The notes under the pieces were generated by a model. It did no database searches and was not told the DNA's origin. It saw only the letters and a list, made by a program, of their open reading frames with translations. Shown piece by piece: positions 23,223-30,487 of a stretch of DNA of 41,721 nucleotides. A program made the translations under genes and the position numbers. The stretch is taken from NCBI GenBank assembly GCA_046537875.1, contig JBKHJZ010000009.1:1-41721 (forward strand), given 5' to 3'. The first letter of the stretch is position 1; each line of letters opens with the position of its first letter. The stretch is from JBKHJZ01 sp046537875 (GTDB lineage Bacteria; Actinomycetota; Acidimicrobiia; Acidimicrobiales; VFJN01).

Positions 23223-24260
23223 GTGCGTGAGGAGCTGCTCGACCCCGAGCCCGGGCCCGGCGAGCCCGTGCTGGAGCACGGGCTCCGCCCCCGGCGGCTC
23301 GCCGAGTTCGTGGGCCAGGCCGAGCTGAAGGCCCACCTCGGCATCGTGCTCGAGGCCGCCCGCCGCCGGGGTCACCCGCCCGACCACCTGCTGTTCTCGG
23401 GACCGCCCGGGCTGGGCAAGACCACCCTCGCCAGCATCATCGCCAACGAGATCGACGCCCACCTCCAGATGACCTCGGGCCCGGCGCTCGAGCGGGCCGG
23501 GGACCTGGCTGCGATCCTGACGCAGCTCGCCGACGGCGACGTGCTGTTCGTCGACGAGATCCACCGGCTTCCCCGCCCGGTCGAGGAGGTGCTCTACCCG
23601 GCGATGGAGGACTTCCAGCTCGACATCGTGCTGGGCAAGGGGCCTGCGGCCCGGTCCATCCGGCTGGACATCCCGCGGTTCACGCTGGTCGGCGCCACCA
23701 CCCGGACCGGCTCGATCACCGGCCCGCTGCGCGACCGGTTCGGGCTCGTCGCCCGGCTCGACTACTACACCCCCGACGACCTCGAGGCCATCGTCGAGCG
23801 GGCGGCCCGCATCCTGGCCGTGACGATCGACGGTCCAGGCTGCGCCGAGATCGCCCGCCGGGCGCGAGGGACGCCCCGCATCGCCAACCGTCTGCTGCGG
23901 CGTGTGCGCGACTTCGCCGAGGTCCGGGGCGACGGCACGATCGACCGCCACACCGCCGAGGAGGGACTGGCGCTGTTCGGGGTCGACGGGCGTGGCCTCG
24001 ACAAGGTGGATCGCGCGATCCTCTCGGCCCTCTGCGAGCGCTTCGGCGGCGGGCCGGTCGGCCTGTCGACGCTGGCGATCAGCGTCGGCGAGCAGACCGA
24101 GACCGTCGAGGACGTCTACGAGCCGTTCCTCATCCAGGAGGGGCTGCTGGTGCGCACCCCCCGGGGCCGGGCGGCCCTTCCCGCGGCGTGGGAGCACCTC
24201 GGGCTGGTGCCGCCGCCGTCGGACGCCCCGCCGGCCCCGCCGAGCCTGTTCGGCGGGTGA
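23223..24260 (+). CDS. ruvB: Holliday junction branch-migration ATPase RuvB
   Basis: A 345-residue AAA+ motor. It has LRPRRLAEFVGQ-like N-terminal sequence, Walker A in SGPPGLGKTTLASIIANE, Walker B in LFVDEIHRLPRPVEEVLYPA, sensor 1 in TLVGATTRTGSITGPL and the Arg finger in RDRFG. The C-terminal winged-helix domain contains GGGPVGLSTLAISVGEQTETVEDVYEPFLI and ends RTPRGRAALPAAWEHL. Both are read directly and are full length. GTG 23223 is the only sensible start. It completes ruvCAB. Confidence 0.96.
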   Translation: MREELLDPEPGPGEPVLEHGLRPRRLAEFVGQAELKAHLGIVLEAARRRGHPPDHLLFSGPPGLGKTTLASIIANEIDAHLQMTSGPALERAGDLAAILTQLADGDVLFVDEIHRLPRPVEEVLYPAMEDFQLDIVLGKGPAARSIRLDIPRFTLVGATTRTGSITGPLRDRFGLVARLDYYTPDDLEAIVERAARILAVTIDGPGCAEIARRARGTPRIANRLLRRVRDFAEVRGDGTIDRHTAEEGLALFGVDGRGLDKVDRAILSALCERFGGGPVGLSTLAISVGEQTETVEDVYEPFLIQEGLLVRTPRGRAALPAAWEHLGLVPPPSDAPPAPPSLFGG

Positions 24261-24313
24261 GAGGCCGAGCGAGCGGGGAGGGACGTGGACGCGGTCGTCG
24301 CGCCGGCCCCCGG

Positions 24314-24319
24314 TAGGTT
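24314..24319 (+). promoter_or_regulatory. -10-like TAGGTT before queA
   Basis: TAGGTT is followed by 11 nt and then ATG 24331, so the leader would be only about 5 nt. Confidence 0.4.
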
Positions 24320-24330
24320 CGCGACGCCGC

Positions 24331-25359
24331 ATGGACCTCGCCGAGCTCGACTACGACCTGCCCGACACGGCCATCGCCCAGGTGCCGGCCGAGCCGCGCG
24401 ACAGCGCCCGGCTGCTCGTCGACAGGGGGCCGGGGACAGCCCCGGACGACCGGCGGGTCGCGGACCTGCCCTCGCTGGTGGGGCCCGATGACCTGCTGGT
24501 GGTGAACACCACCCGGGTGCTCCCCGCCCGCCTGGAGCTCACCAGGCCCACCGGCGGCGCGGTCGAGGTGCTGCTGCTCGAGCGGCTGCACGGCTCCACC
24601 TGGGAGGCGCTGGTGCGCCCCAGCCGTCGTGTCCGTCCCGGCACGGTGCTCGACGCCGGGGACGGGCTGGCGGTGGAGTTCGGCGGTGCGGGGACCGCCG
24701 ACGGCACCCGGCGGGTGACGCTCCACACCGATGCCGGTGCCGACCAGATCGCCCTCCTCCGGCGCCACGGCGCGGTGCCGCTGCCGCCGTACATCACGGC
24801 ACCGCTGGACGATCCGGAGCGCTACCAGACCGTCTTCGCCGACCGACCGGGCTCGGTGGCGGCGCCGACGGCCGGCCTGCACCTCACCCCGGGGACCCTG
24901 GCGGCGTGCCGGGACGCGGGTGCCCGGGTGGCGGCCGTCGACCTGGCGGTGGGCATGGCGACCTTCCGGCCGATGAGCGCCCCCCGGGTGGAGGAGCACG
25001 AGATGCACGCCGAGCGCTACTGCGTGCCACCCGCCACGATCGACGCGGTCGCGGCCACCCGCCGGGCCGGCGGCCGGGTGATCGCCGTGGGGACGACGAC
25101 CGTGCGCGCGCTCGAGTCGGCCGCGCTGACCGGCCAGCTCGCCGGGCGGACCGGGCTGTTCATCCACCGCCCCTGGGACTGGCGGACCGTGGACCTGCTC
25201 ATGACCAACTTCCACCTGCCCCGCTCGTCGCTGCTCGCCCTGGTCGACGCCTTCGCGGGGTCGCGCTGGCGCGGCCTCTACCGCGAGGCGCTGGCGCGGG
25301 GCTACCGCTTCCTGTCGTTCGGCGACGCCATGCTGCTCCGGCCGAGCCCACCGGCATGA
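24331..25359 (+). CDS. queA: S-adenosylmethionine:tRNA ribosyltransferase-isomerase QueA
   Basis: A 342-residue enzyme that turns preQ1-modified tRNA into epoxyqueuosine-tRNA with SAM. Family motifs are clear: the N-terminal LDYDLPDTAIAQVPAEPRDSARLL, read as DLAELDYDLP then IAQVPAEPRD, followed by DLLVVNTTRVLPARL, PPYI, TVFADRPGSVAAPTAGLHLT, MHAERYCVP, AVGTTTVRALESA and LMTNFHLPRSSLLALV. It overlaps tgt by 4 bp (ATGA), so tRNA queuosine genes form a coupled pair. Queuosine synthesis genes are not universal in actinobacteria. Start ATG 24331 matches the family N-terminus. Confidence 0.96.
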   Translation: MDLAELDYDLPDTAIAQVPAEPRDSARLLVDRGPGTAPDDRRVADLPSLVGPDDLLVVNTTRVLPARLELTRPTGGAVEVLLLERLHGSTWEALVRPSRRVRPGTVLDAGDGLAVEFGGAGTADGTRRVTLHTDAGADQIALLRRHGAVPLPPYITAPLDDPERYQTVFADRPGSVAAPTAGLHLTPGTLAACRDAGARVAAVDLAVGMATFRPMSAPRVEEHEMHAERYCVPPATIDAVAATRRAGGRVIAVGTTTVRALESAALTGQLAGRTGLFIHRPWDWRTVDLLMTNFHLPRSSLLALVDAFAGSRWRGLYREALARGYRFLSFGDAMLLRPSPPA

Positions 25360-26495
25360 CGCTCGCCTTCTCGATCGGGGCGCGGTCGGGGACCGCCCGC
25401 ACGGGCGTGGTCACCACCGCCCGCGGGACGTTCCGCACCCCGTGCTTCATGCCGGTCGGCACCCGGGCCGCCGTCCGCACGCTCTCGTCGGAGGACCTCG
25501 AGCGCCTCGGCGTGGAGGTGGTGCTCGCCAACACCTACCACCTGATGCTGCGACCGGGCGCGGAGGTGGTCGCGCGCCTCGGCGGCCTCCACCGCTTCAC
25601 GGATTGGCGGGGCCACGTGCTCACCGACTCGGGCGGCTACCAGATCTTCTCGCTGGAGCCGACGGTCGACGACGCCGGTGCCGTGTTCACGTCCACGTAC
25701 GACGGCACGACCCACCGGCTCACGCCCGAGTCGGCCGTCGACATCCAGGTCCAGCTCGGGGCCGACATCCAGATGGCGCTCGACGTGTGCGCGCGCCTGC
25801 CGTCGCCGCCCGAGGTCATCCGGTCGGCGGTGGACCGCACGGCCGCCTGGGCCGCCCGGGCCCGCAAGGCGTTCGTGGCCCACGACCGGCCCGACCTCAA
25901 CCAGTTCGGGATCGTCCAGGGGGGTGTCGACGAGGCGCTGCGGGTCGAGAGCGCCGAGGCGACCGTGGCCCAAGGGTTCGACGGCTACGCGATCGGTGGA
26001 CTGTCGGTGGGGGAGGACCGCGACGACACGTGGCCCGCCCTGAGCGCGGCCCTCGGGGCGCTTCCGGCCGACCGCCCCCGCTACCTGATGGGGGTCGGCG
26101 ACCCGCTCGGCATCGTCGAGGCGGTCGCCAGGGGCGTCGACATGTTCGACTGCGTGCTCCCCACCCGGCTGGCGCGCCACGGGACCATGCTGACCGCCGA
26201 GGGGCGGCTGAACCTGCGCAACGCCCGCTTCGCCGCCGACGCCGACCCGGTCGATCCGACGTGCGGCTGCCCGGTGTGCCGGCGCTGGTCGCGCGGCTAC
26301 CTGCGCCACCTGCTGTCGGTCGGCGAGCCCACCGCCCCCCGGCTGCTGACCGTGCACAACGTGGCGTGGATCCTCGGCCTGGTCGACCGCACGCGCGCGG
26401 CCATCGAGGGCGGCACGCTCGAGGCCCTGCGCTCCGAGGTGGGTGCGAGCTGGGCGCGCGGGGCGCAGTCGAGCGAGGCCGGTCCGAGCGGCTAA
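25356..26495 (+). CDS. tgt: tRNA-guanine transglycosylase (queuine/preQ1)
   Basis: A 379-residue TIM-barrel enzyme that exchanges guanine 34 for preQ1 in GUN anticodons. Proton acceptor Asp is in LTDSGGYQIFSL and the nucleophile Asp in VDMFDCVLPTRLARHG. QFGIVQGGV and YAIGGLSVGE form the base pocket. The zinc site is CGCPVCRR followed by the His of LLTVHNVAW. The N-terminal TPCFMPVGTRAAV is typical. Length fits the bacterial enzyme. ATG 25356 lies in the queA stop overlap. yajC follows after 15 nt, as in the queA-tgt-yajC-secDF arrangement of enterobacteria. Confidence 0.97.
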   Translation: MTLAFSIGARSGTARTGVVTTARGTFRTPCFMPVGTRAAVRTLSSEDLERLGVEVVLANTYHLMLRPGAEVVARLGGLHRFTDWRGHVLTDSGGYQIFSLEPTVDDAGAVFTSTYDGTTHRLTPESAVDIQVQLGADIQMALDVCARLPSPPEVIRSAVDRTAAWAARARKAFVAHDRPDLNQFGIVQGGVDEALRVESAEATVAQGFDGYAIGGLSVGEDRDDTWPALSAALGALPADRPRYLMGVGDPLGIVEAVARGVDMFDCVLPTRLARHGTMLTAEGRLNLRNARFAADADPVDPTCGCPVCRRWSRGYLRHLLSVGEPTAPRLLTVHNVAWILGLVDRTRAAIEGGTLEALRSEVGASWARGAQSSEAGPSG

Positions 26496-26498
26496 CCT
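26493..26498 (+). promoter_or_regulatory. -10-like TAACCT before yajC
   Basis: TAACCT overlaps the tgt stop region and is followed by 12 nt before ATG 26511. It could start a yajC-secDF transcript with a leader of about 6 nt. Confidence 0.35.
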
Positions 26499-26510
26499 CC
26501 CCCGGTTCCT

Positions 26511-26891
26511 ATGGAGTTCCTGATCGTCCTCGCCGCGACGTTCCTGCTGCTGTGGTTCGTGTTCATCCGGCCGCAGCAGCGCCGGGTGCGGGAGCACCAG
26601 CGGCTCGTGGCGAGCCTGCAAGTGGGCGACGAGGTGGTGCTGACCGCCGGCATCTTCGGGAGGATCACCGCACTCGGTGCGGAGGAGGTGGACCTCGAGG
26701 TCTCGCCGGGTGTCGAGTTGCGGGTCGCCCGGCAGGCAGTGCTACGCAAGGTGGAGACCTTGCCCGAGCCACCGGTGGACGACGCCGACGCGGGCGTGGA
26801 GGCCGACCGTGGCGCGGGCGGTGAGCCGCCGCCGGATGCCGGCCCGACACGACCGCCGGGCCGCGATGCCCCACCCGGCGACCAGCCCTGA
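26511..26891 (+). CDS. yajC: Sec translocon accessory protein YajC
   Basis: A 126-residue single-span membrane protein that associates with SecDF. The N-terminal helix FLIVLAATFLLLWFVFIRPQ ends in the diagnostic RPQQRR, and LQVGDEVVLTAGIFGRI is the conserved soluble motif. The final ~40 residues are Asp/Gly/Pro-rich and likely disordered. secD starts 6 nt after its stop, so the three genes form one operon. Confidence 0.95.
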   Translation: MEFLIVLAATFLLLWFVFIRPQQRRVREHQRLVASLQVGDEVVLTAGIFGRITALGAEEVDLEVSPGVELRVARQAVLRKVETLPEPPVDDADAGVEADRGAGGEPPPDAGPTRPPGRDAPPGDQP

Positions 26892-26897
26892 GATCCC

Positions 26898-28718
26898 ATG
26901 CGACGCAAGATCCTCGCCCCTCTCCTGCTCATCCTGGTGCTCGCTGGCGGTGGCCTGGCGGCCACGTTCGTCGCCGGCAACAGGCCGGAGCTCGGACTCG
27001 ACCTGCAGGGGGGCGTGTCGGTGGTGCTCGCTCCCACCGGTGACGCCAGCGGCGAGGCGCTCGACCAGTCGGTGAGCATCATCCGCGAGCGCGTCGACGG
27101 GCTGGGGGTGGCGGAGCCCGACATCAGCCGCCAGGGCGACGCCATCGTCGTCCAGCTGCCCGGTGTGGAGAACCGGGAGCGGGTGCTGGAGCTGGTCGGC
27201 CAGACGGCCGAGCTCCGGTTCCGGCCCGTGCTGGGCCCGCCCGGCTCGGGCGCCCCCGCCGCCGGGGCCCCGGCGCCCGGCGACCCGGCCGCCGGCGACG
27301 AGGGGGGCGACGAGGGGGATGGCGCAGCCGAGGGGGGCGCCGACACCGGCGAGCCCACCGACGGCGGTGCCACCGGAGGTGATGGCGGTGGGGCCGATGG
27401 CGGTGGCGACGCAGCGGGCGACGCCGGCGCGGACGAGGGTGCGGCGGCGTCGATCGGGAGCGCCGCCACGCCGGACGACCTCGGGCGGACGTCCACCCGA
27501 CCGGCAACGGGCCTGCCCCTCGGCGAGAGCGCCGCGATCGTGCAGGACACCCCGGAGGGCGAGGCGCCCGGGCAGCCGACCACGACCGCGCCCGAGCAGC
27601 CGACCACCACCGTGGCCGAGGAGGGGGAACCGGGCGGTGAGGGCGGAGCCGGCGAGCCCGCCCCAGAGGGCGAGGAACCGGCCGCCCCCGAGCTCACGCC
27701 CCGCGAAGAGGACGATCCCGACGCCACCGTGGTGCTGCCGGACGAGAACGGCATCCCCTACCGGCTGGGCCCCACGCTCGCGACCGGCCGGGTGATCGAG
27801 TCGGCGCGGGCCACGATCCCGCAGGGGCAGTGGTTGGTGGAGCTCACCATGCGCCCCGGCGAGGACGGCATCGAACTGTTCAACCAGGCCGCCGCCGAGT
27901 GCTTCACCCGCAGTCCCACCTGCCCGACCGGTGCGCTGGCCATCGTCCTCGACTCGGTCGTGCAGTCGGCGCCCAACATCAACGAGCCGACGTTCCGGCG
28001 TGACGAGATCGTGATCACGGGCCAGTTCAGCGAGGACGAGGCCAAGGACCTCGCGCTGGTGCTGCGCTACGGGTCGCTGCCCGTCGAGCTGGAGCGCCAG
28101 AGCGTCCAGACCGTCTCGGCGACCCTGGGCGACGACTCCCTGCGGGCCGGGATCATCGCCGGGACCATCGGCCTCGTCCTGGTGGCCCTGTACATGATGC
28201 TCTACTACCGGGCCCTCGGTGTGGTGGTGATCGGGGGCTTCGCCGTGTGGGCGGCGCTGATGTACACGGTGGTGAGCTGGCTGGGCCGGACCCAGGGGCT
28301 GGCACTCACGCTGGCCGGGGTGACCGGCATGATCATGTCCATCGGCGTGACGGTCGACTCCTACGTGGTGTTCTTCGAGCGGCTGAAGGAGGAGGTCCGC
28401 GCGGGGCGCACGCTGCGCAGCTCGATCGAGCGGGCGTTCAAGCGGGCCTTCCGGACGATCCTCGCCGGCAACATGTCGGCCTTCATCGGCGCCGGGGTCC
28501 TGTGGTGGTTGACCGTCGGATCGGTGCGGGGCTTCGCGCTGTTCCTCGGGCTGTCGACGGCGCTCGGCGTGGTGGTCACGTGGTTCTACACCCGGCCGGT
28601 GGTGACCCTGCTCGCCCGCAACCGGGTCTTCACCGAGATGCCGTTCCTCGGCGTGGCCCGGGGTGCGGCGGTGCCGGGCGACCGGCGGGGTGCGGGTGCC
28701 GCGGGGGTGGGGCGGTGA
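26898..28718 (+). CDS. secD: Protein translocase subunit SecD with long disordered insert
   Basis: A 606-residue RND-type membrane protein that uses the proton gradient to help preprotein release outside the membrane. TM1 is LAPLLLILVLAGGGLAATFV, followed by GLDLQGGVSVVL and the start of the P1 domain (IIRERVDGLGVAEPDI). At residues ~113-275 an Ala/Gly/Asp/Glu/Pro/Thr-rich low-complexity segment interrupts P1, which resumes at VIESARATI. The C-terminal TM bundle carries GMIMSIGVTVDSYVVFFERLKEE, including the conserved Asp of TM4. Pro-rich inserts are known in other actinobacterial SecD, but this one is long. It overlaps secF by 4 bp. Confidence 0.95.
   Translation: MRRKILAPLLLILVLAGGGLAATFVAGNRPELGLDLQGGVSVVLAPTGDASGEALDQSVSIIRERVDGLGVAEPDISRQGDAIVVQLPGVENRERVLELVGQTAELRFRPVLGPPGSGAPAAGAPAPGDPAAGDEGGDEGDGAAEGGADTGEPTDGGATGGDGGGADGGGDAAGDAGADEGAAASIGSAATPDDLGRTSTRPATGLPLGESAAIVQDTPEGEAPGQPTTTAPEQPTTTVAEEGEPGGEGGAGEPAPEGEEPAAPELTPREEDDPDATVVLPDENGIPYRLGPTLATGRVIESARATIPQGQWLVELTMRPGEDGIELFNQAAAECFTRSPTCPTGALAIVLDSVVQSAPNINEPTFRRDEIVITGQFSEDEAKDLALVLRYGSLPVELERQSVQTVSATLGDDSLRAGIIAGTIGLVLVALYMMLYYRALGVVVIGGFAVWAALMYTVVSWLGRTQGLALTLAGVTGMIMSIGVTVDSYVVFFERLKEEVRAGRTLRSSIERAFKRAFRTILAGNMSAFIGAGVLWWLTVGSVRGFALFLGLSTALGVVVTWFYTRPVVTLLARNRVFTEMPFLGVARGAAVPGDRRGAGAAGVGR
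27234..27722 (+). repeat. Low-complexity insert in SecD
   Basis: About 160 codons rich in Gly, Ala, Asp, Glu, Pro and Thr, with internal short repeats such as GDGGGADGGGD and QPTTTAPEQPTTTVAEE. It should lie on the extracytoplasmic side as an acidic flexible loop within P1. Confidence 0.75.
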
Positions 28719-29896
28719 GCGACCAGCGCCGCGAGCAGGAGGGCGGCCCGGTGGTGGCCCGGCGGCGATCCGTCTTCGCCCGGCTCTACAACGGCGACAC
28801 CAACTTCGACTTCGTCGGCCGGCGCCGCACCTGGTTCGCGGCCTCTGGCCTGGCGGTGGCGGTCTGCCTGGCGTCGCTCCTGCTGCAGGGGTTCGAGCTC
28901 GGCATCGACTTCGAGGGCGGCGTCGTGTGGGAGGTCCCGGCCGGCGACGCCAGCGTCGCGGAGGCGCGTCGCACCGTGGCACCGCTCGGCCTGGCCGGCG
29001 CGACGATCCAGGAGCTCGAGGGGGACGAGGGGCGCTCCCTGCGCATCGCCGCCGAGCCGACCGACGCCGACGTGAGCGACGAGGTCACCCGCGAGCTCGC
29101 CGACCTCACCGGGTCATCGACCGACGCGGTCAACTTCACCTCGGTGGGGCCGACGTGGGGCGAGGAGATCACCGAGAAGGCCGTGCGCGCCCTGCTCGTG
29201 TTCCTGGTGCTGGTGACCGTCTACATCTCGCTGCGCTTCGAGCTGAAGATGGCGATCCCCACGCTGGTGGCGCTCGTCCACGACGTGGTCATCACCGCCG
29301 GCTTCTACTCGATCACCCGGCTGGAGGTGACCCCCGCCACCGTGATCGCGGTGCTCACCATCCTCGGCTACTCGATCTACGACGGCGTGGTGGTCTTCGA
29401 CAAGGTCGACGAGAACAGCCGGCTGGTCTCGTCGACCGGCGGGCTCAGCTACGGCGGCATGGTGAACGTCTCGCTCAACCAGGCGCTCATGCGGTCGCTC
29501 AACACCACGATCACGGCCCTGCTGCCGGTGGGCGCTCTGCTCGTCATCGGCTCGTGGATCATGGGCGCGGCGGTGCTCGAGGAGTTCGCGATCGCCCTGC
29601 TCGTCGGCCTGGCCGCCGGTGCCTACTCGTCGCTGTTCATCGCGTCGCCGCTCCTCGCCGTGCTGAAGGAGCGCGAGCCCCGCTACCGGGAGATCAAGCG
29701 CCGCGTCGAGGCCCGGGGCACCGAGCCCGAGGCGGTGGCCGCGGCGATCTCGGCGGGCGTCTCGGGGGCGCCCACCGGGGCCTCGCGACCCCGGCCCGCG
29801 GGGAGGGAGCCCGTGGGCGCCAGCGTGGCGGCCTCGGACCGCGTGATCCCACCCCGCCCCCGGAAGAAGTCGCGGCCCCGGGGCTCCCGGCGCTGA
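28715..29896 (+). CDS. secF: Protein translocase subunit SecF
   Basis: A 393-residue partner of SecD. DFVGRRRTWFAASGLAVAV marks the cytoplasmic lead-in and TM1, followed by LGIDFEGGVVWEV, the SecF hallmark. TM segments include ALLVFLVLVTVYISLRFELK, ALVHDVVITAGFYSI, VIAVLTILGYSIYDGVVVFDKV with the conserved Asp, and a pair near ITALLPVGALLVIGSWI. The tail of about 60 residues is basic and Pro/Ala-rich, ending in KKSRPRGSRR. GTG 28715 overlaps the secD stop. Confidence 0.96.
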   Translation: MSDQRREQEGGPVVARRRSVFARLYNGDTNFDFVGRRRTWFAASGLAVAVCLASLLLQGFELGIDFEGGVVWEVPAGDASVAEARRTVAPLGLAGATIQELEGDEGRSLRIAAEPTDADVSDEVTRELADLTGSSTDAVNFTSVGPTWGEEITEKAVRALLVFLVLVTVYISLRFELKMAIPTLVALVHDVVITAGFYSITRLEVTPATVIAVLTILGYSIYDGVVVFDKVDENSRLVSSTGGLSYGGMVNVSLNQALMRSLNTTITALLPVGALLVIGSWIMGAAVLEEFAIALLVGLAAGAYSSLFIASPLLAVLKEREPRYREIKRRVEARGTEPEAVAAAISAGVSGAPTGASRPRPAGREPVGASVAASDRVIPPRPRKKSRPRGSRR

Positions 29897-29925
29897 CGGT
29901 CCCGGGACTCGGCAGGGGAGGGCGG

Positions 29926-29931
29926 TAACGT
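29926..29931 (+). promoter_or_regulatory. -10-like TAACGT, leaderless promoter of apt
   Basis: TAACGT is followed by 7 nt and then GTG 29939. The GGAGG beside the start codon is too close (0 nt) to be a working ribosome site, which supports a leaderless start. Confidence 0.5.
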
Positions 29932-29938
29932 CGCGGAG

Positions 29939-30466
29939 GTGACCCGCGACGCCTCGTGGCTCCAGAACCATCTCCGCGACGTCGAGGACTTCCCCCAGCC
30001 GGGCATCGTCTTCAAGGACCTGACGCCGCTGCTCGCCGATGTCGACGCGTTCCGCTTCGCGGTCGATGCGCTCGCCGACCACGCCGCCGGGCGCCGGGTC
30101 GACAAGGTCGTGGGCATCGAGGCGCGCGGCTTCATCTTCGCCGCCACCGTCGCCTACCGGCTGGGGGCCGGGTTCGTTCCCGTCCGGAAGCCGGGCAAGC
30201 TCCCCTGGAAGACCGTGACCGAGACGTACGCGCTCGAGTACGGCACCGACGCCCTCGAGATCCACGAGGACGGGGTGGTGCCCGGCGACGCTGTGTACGT
30301 GGTCGACGACGTCCTGGCCACCGGCGGCACCGCGGCCGCGACCTGCCAGCTCGTCGAGCACCTCGGGGCCGAGGTCGCCGGGGTGGCGGTCGTGGTGGAG
30401 TTGGGTTTCCTGGACGGCCGGGCGAGACTTCGGGGCAGAGACGTCGTGAGCGTGATCACCGTCTAG
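29939..30466 (+). CDS. apt: Adenine phosphoribosyltransferase
   Basis: A 175-residue purine-salvage enzyme converting adenine and PRPP to AMP. Motifs are DFPQPGIVFKDLTPLL, VVGIEARGFIFAATVAY, FVPVRKPGKLPW and the PRPP loop YVVDDVLATGGTAAA. It is full length. rel follows after 21 nt; apt-rel adjacency downstream of secF is conserved in actinobacteria and links purine salvage with (p)ppGpp metabolism. Confidence 0.96.
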   Translation: MTRDASWLQNHLRDVEDFPQPGIVFKDLTPLLADVDAFRFAVDALADHAAGRRVDKVVGIEARGFIFAATVAYRLGAGFVPVRKPGKLPWKTVTETYALEYGTDALEIHEDGVVPGDAVYVVDDVLATGGTAAATCQLVEHLGAEVAGVAVVVELGFLDGRARLRGRDVVSVITV

Positions 30467-30476
30467 GCCCGAGACC

Positions 30477-30483
30477 GAGGAGG
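30477..30483 (+). promoter_or_regulatory. Shine-Dalgarno GAGGAGG of rel
   Basis: A full anti-SD match 4 nt before GTG 30488, in contrast to the leaderless apt gene just upstream. Strong initiation from the apt-rel message is expected. Confidence 0.65.
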
Positions 30484-30487
30484 CGAG

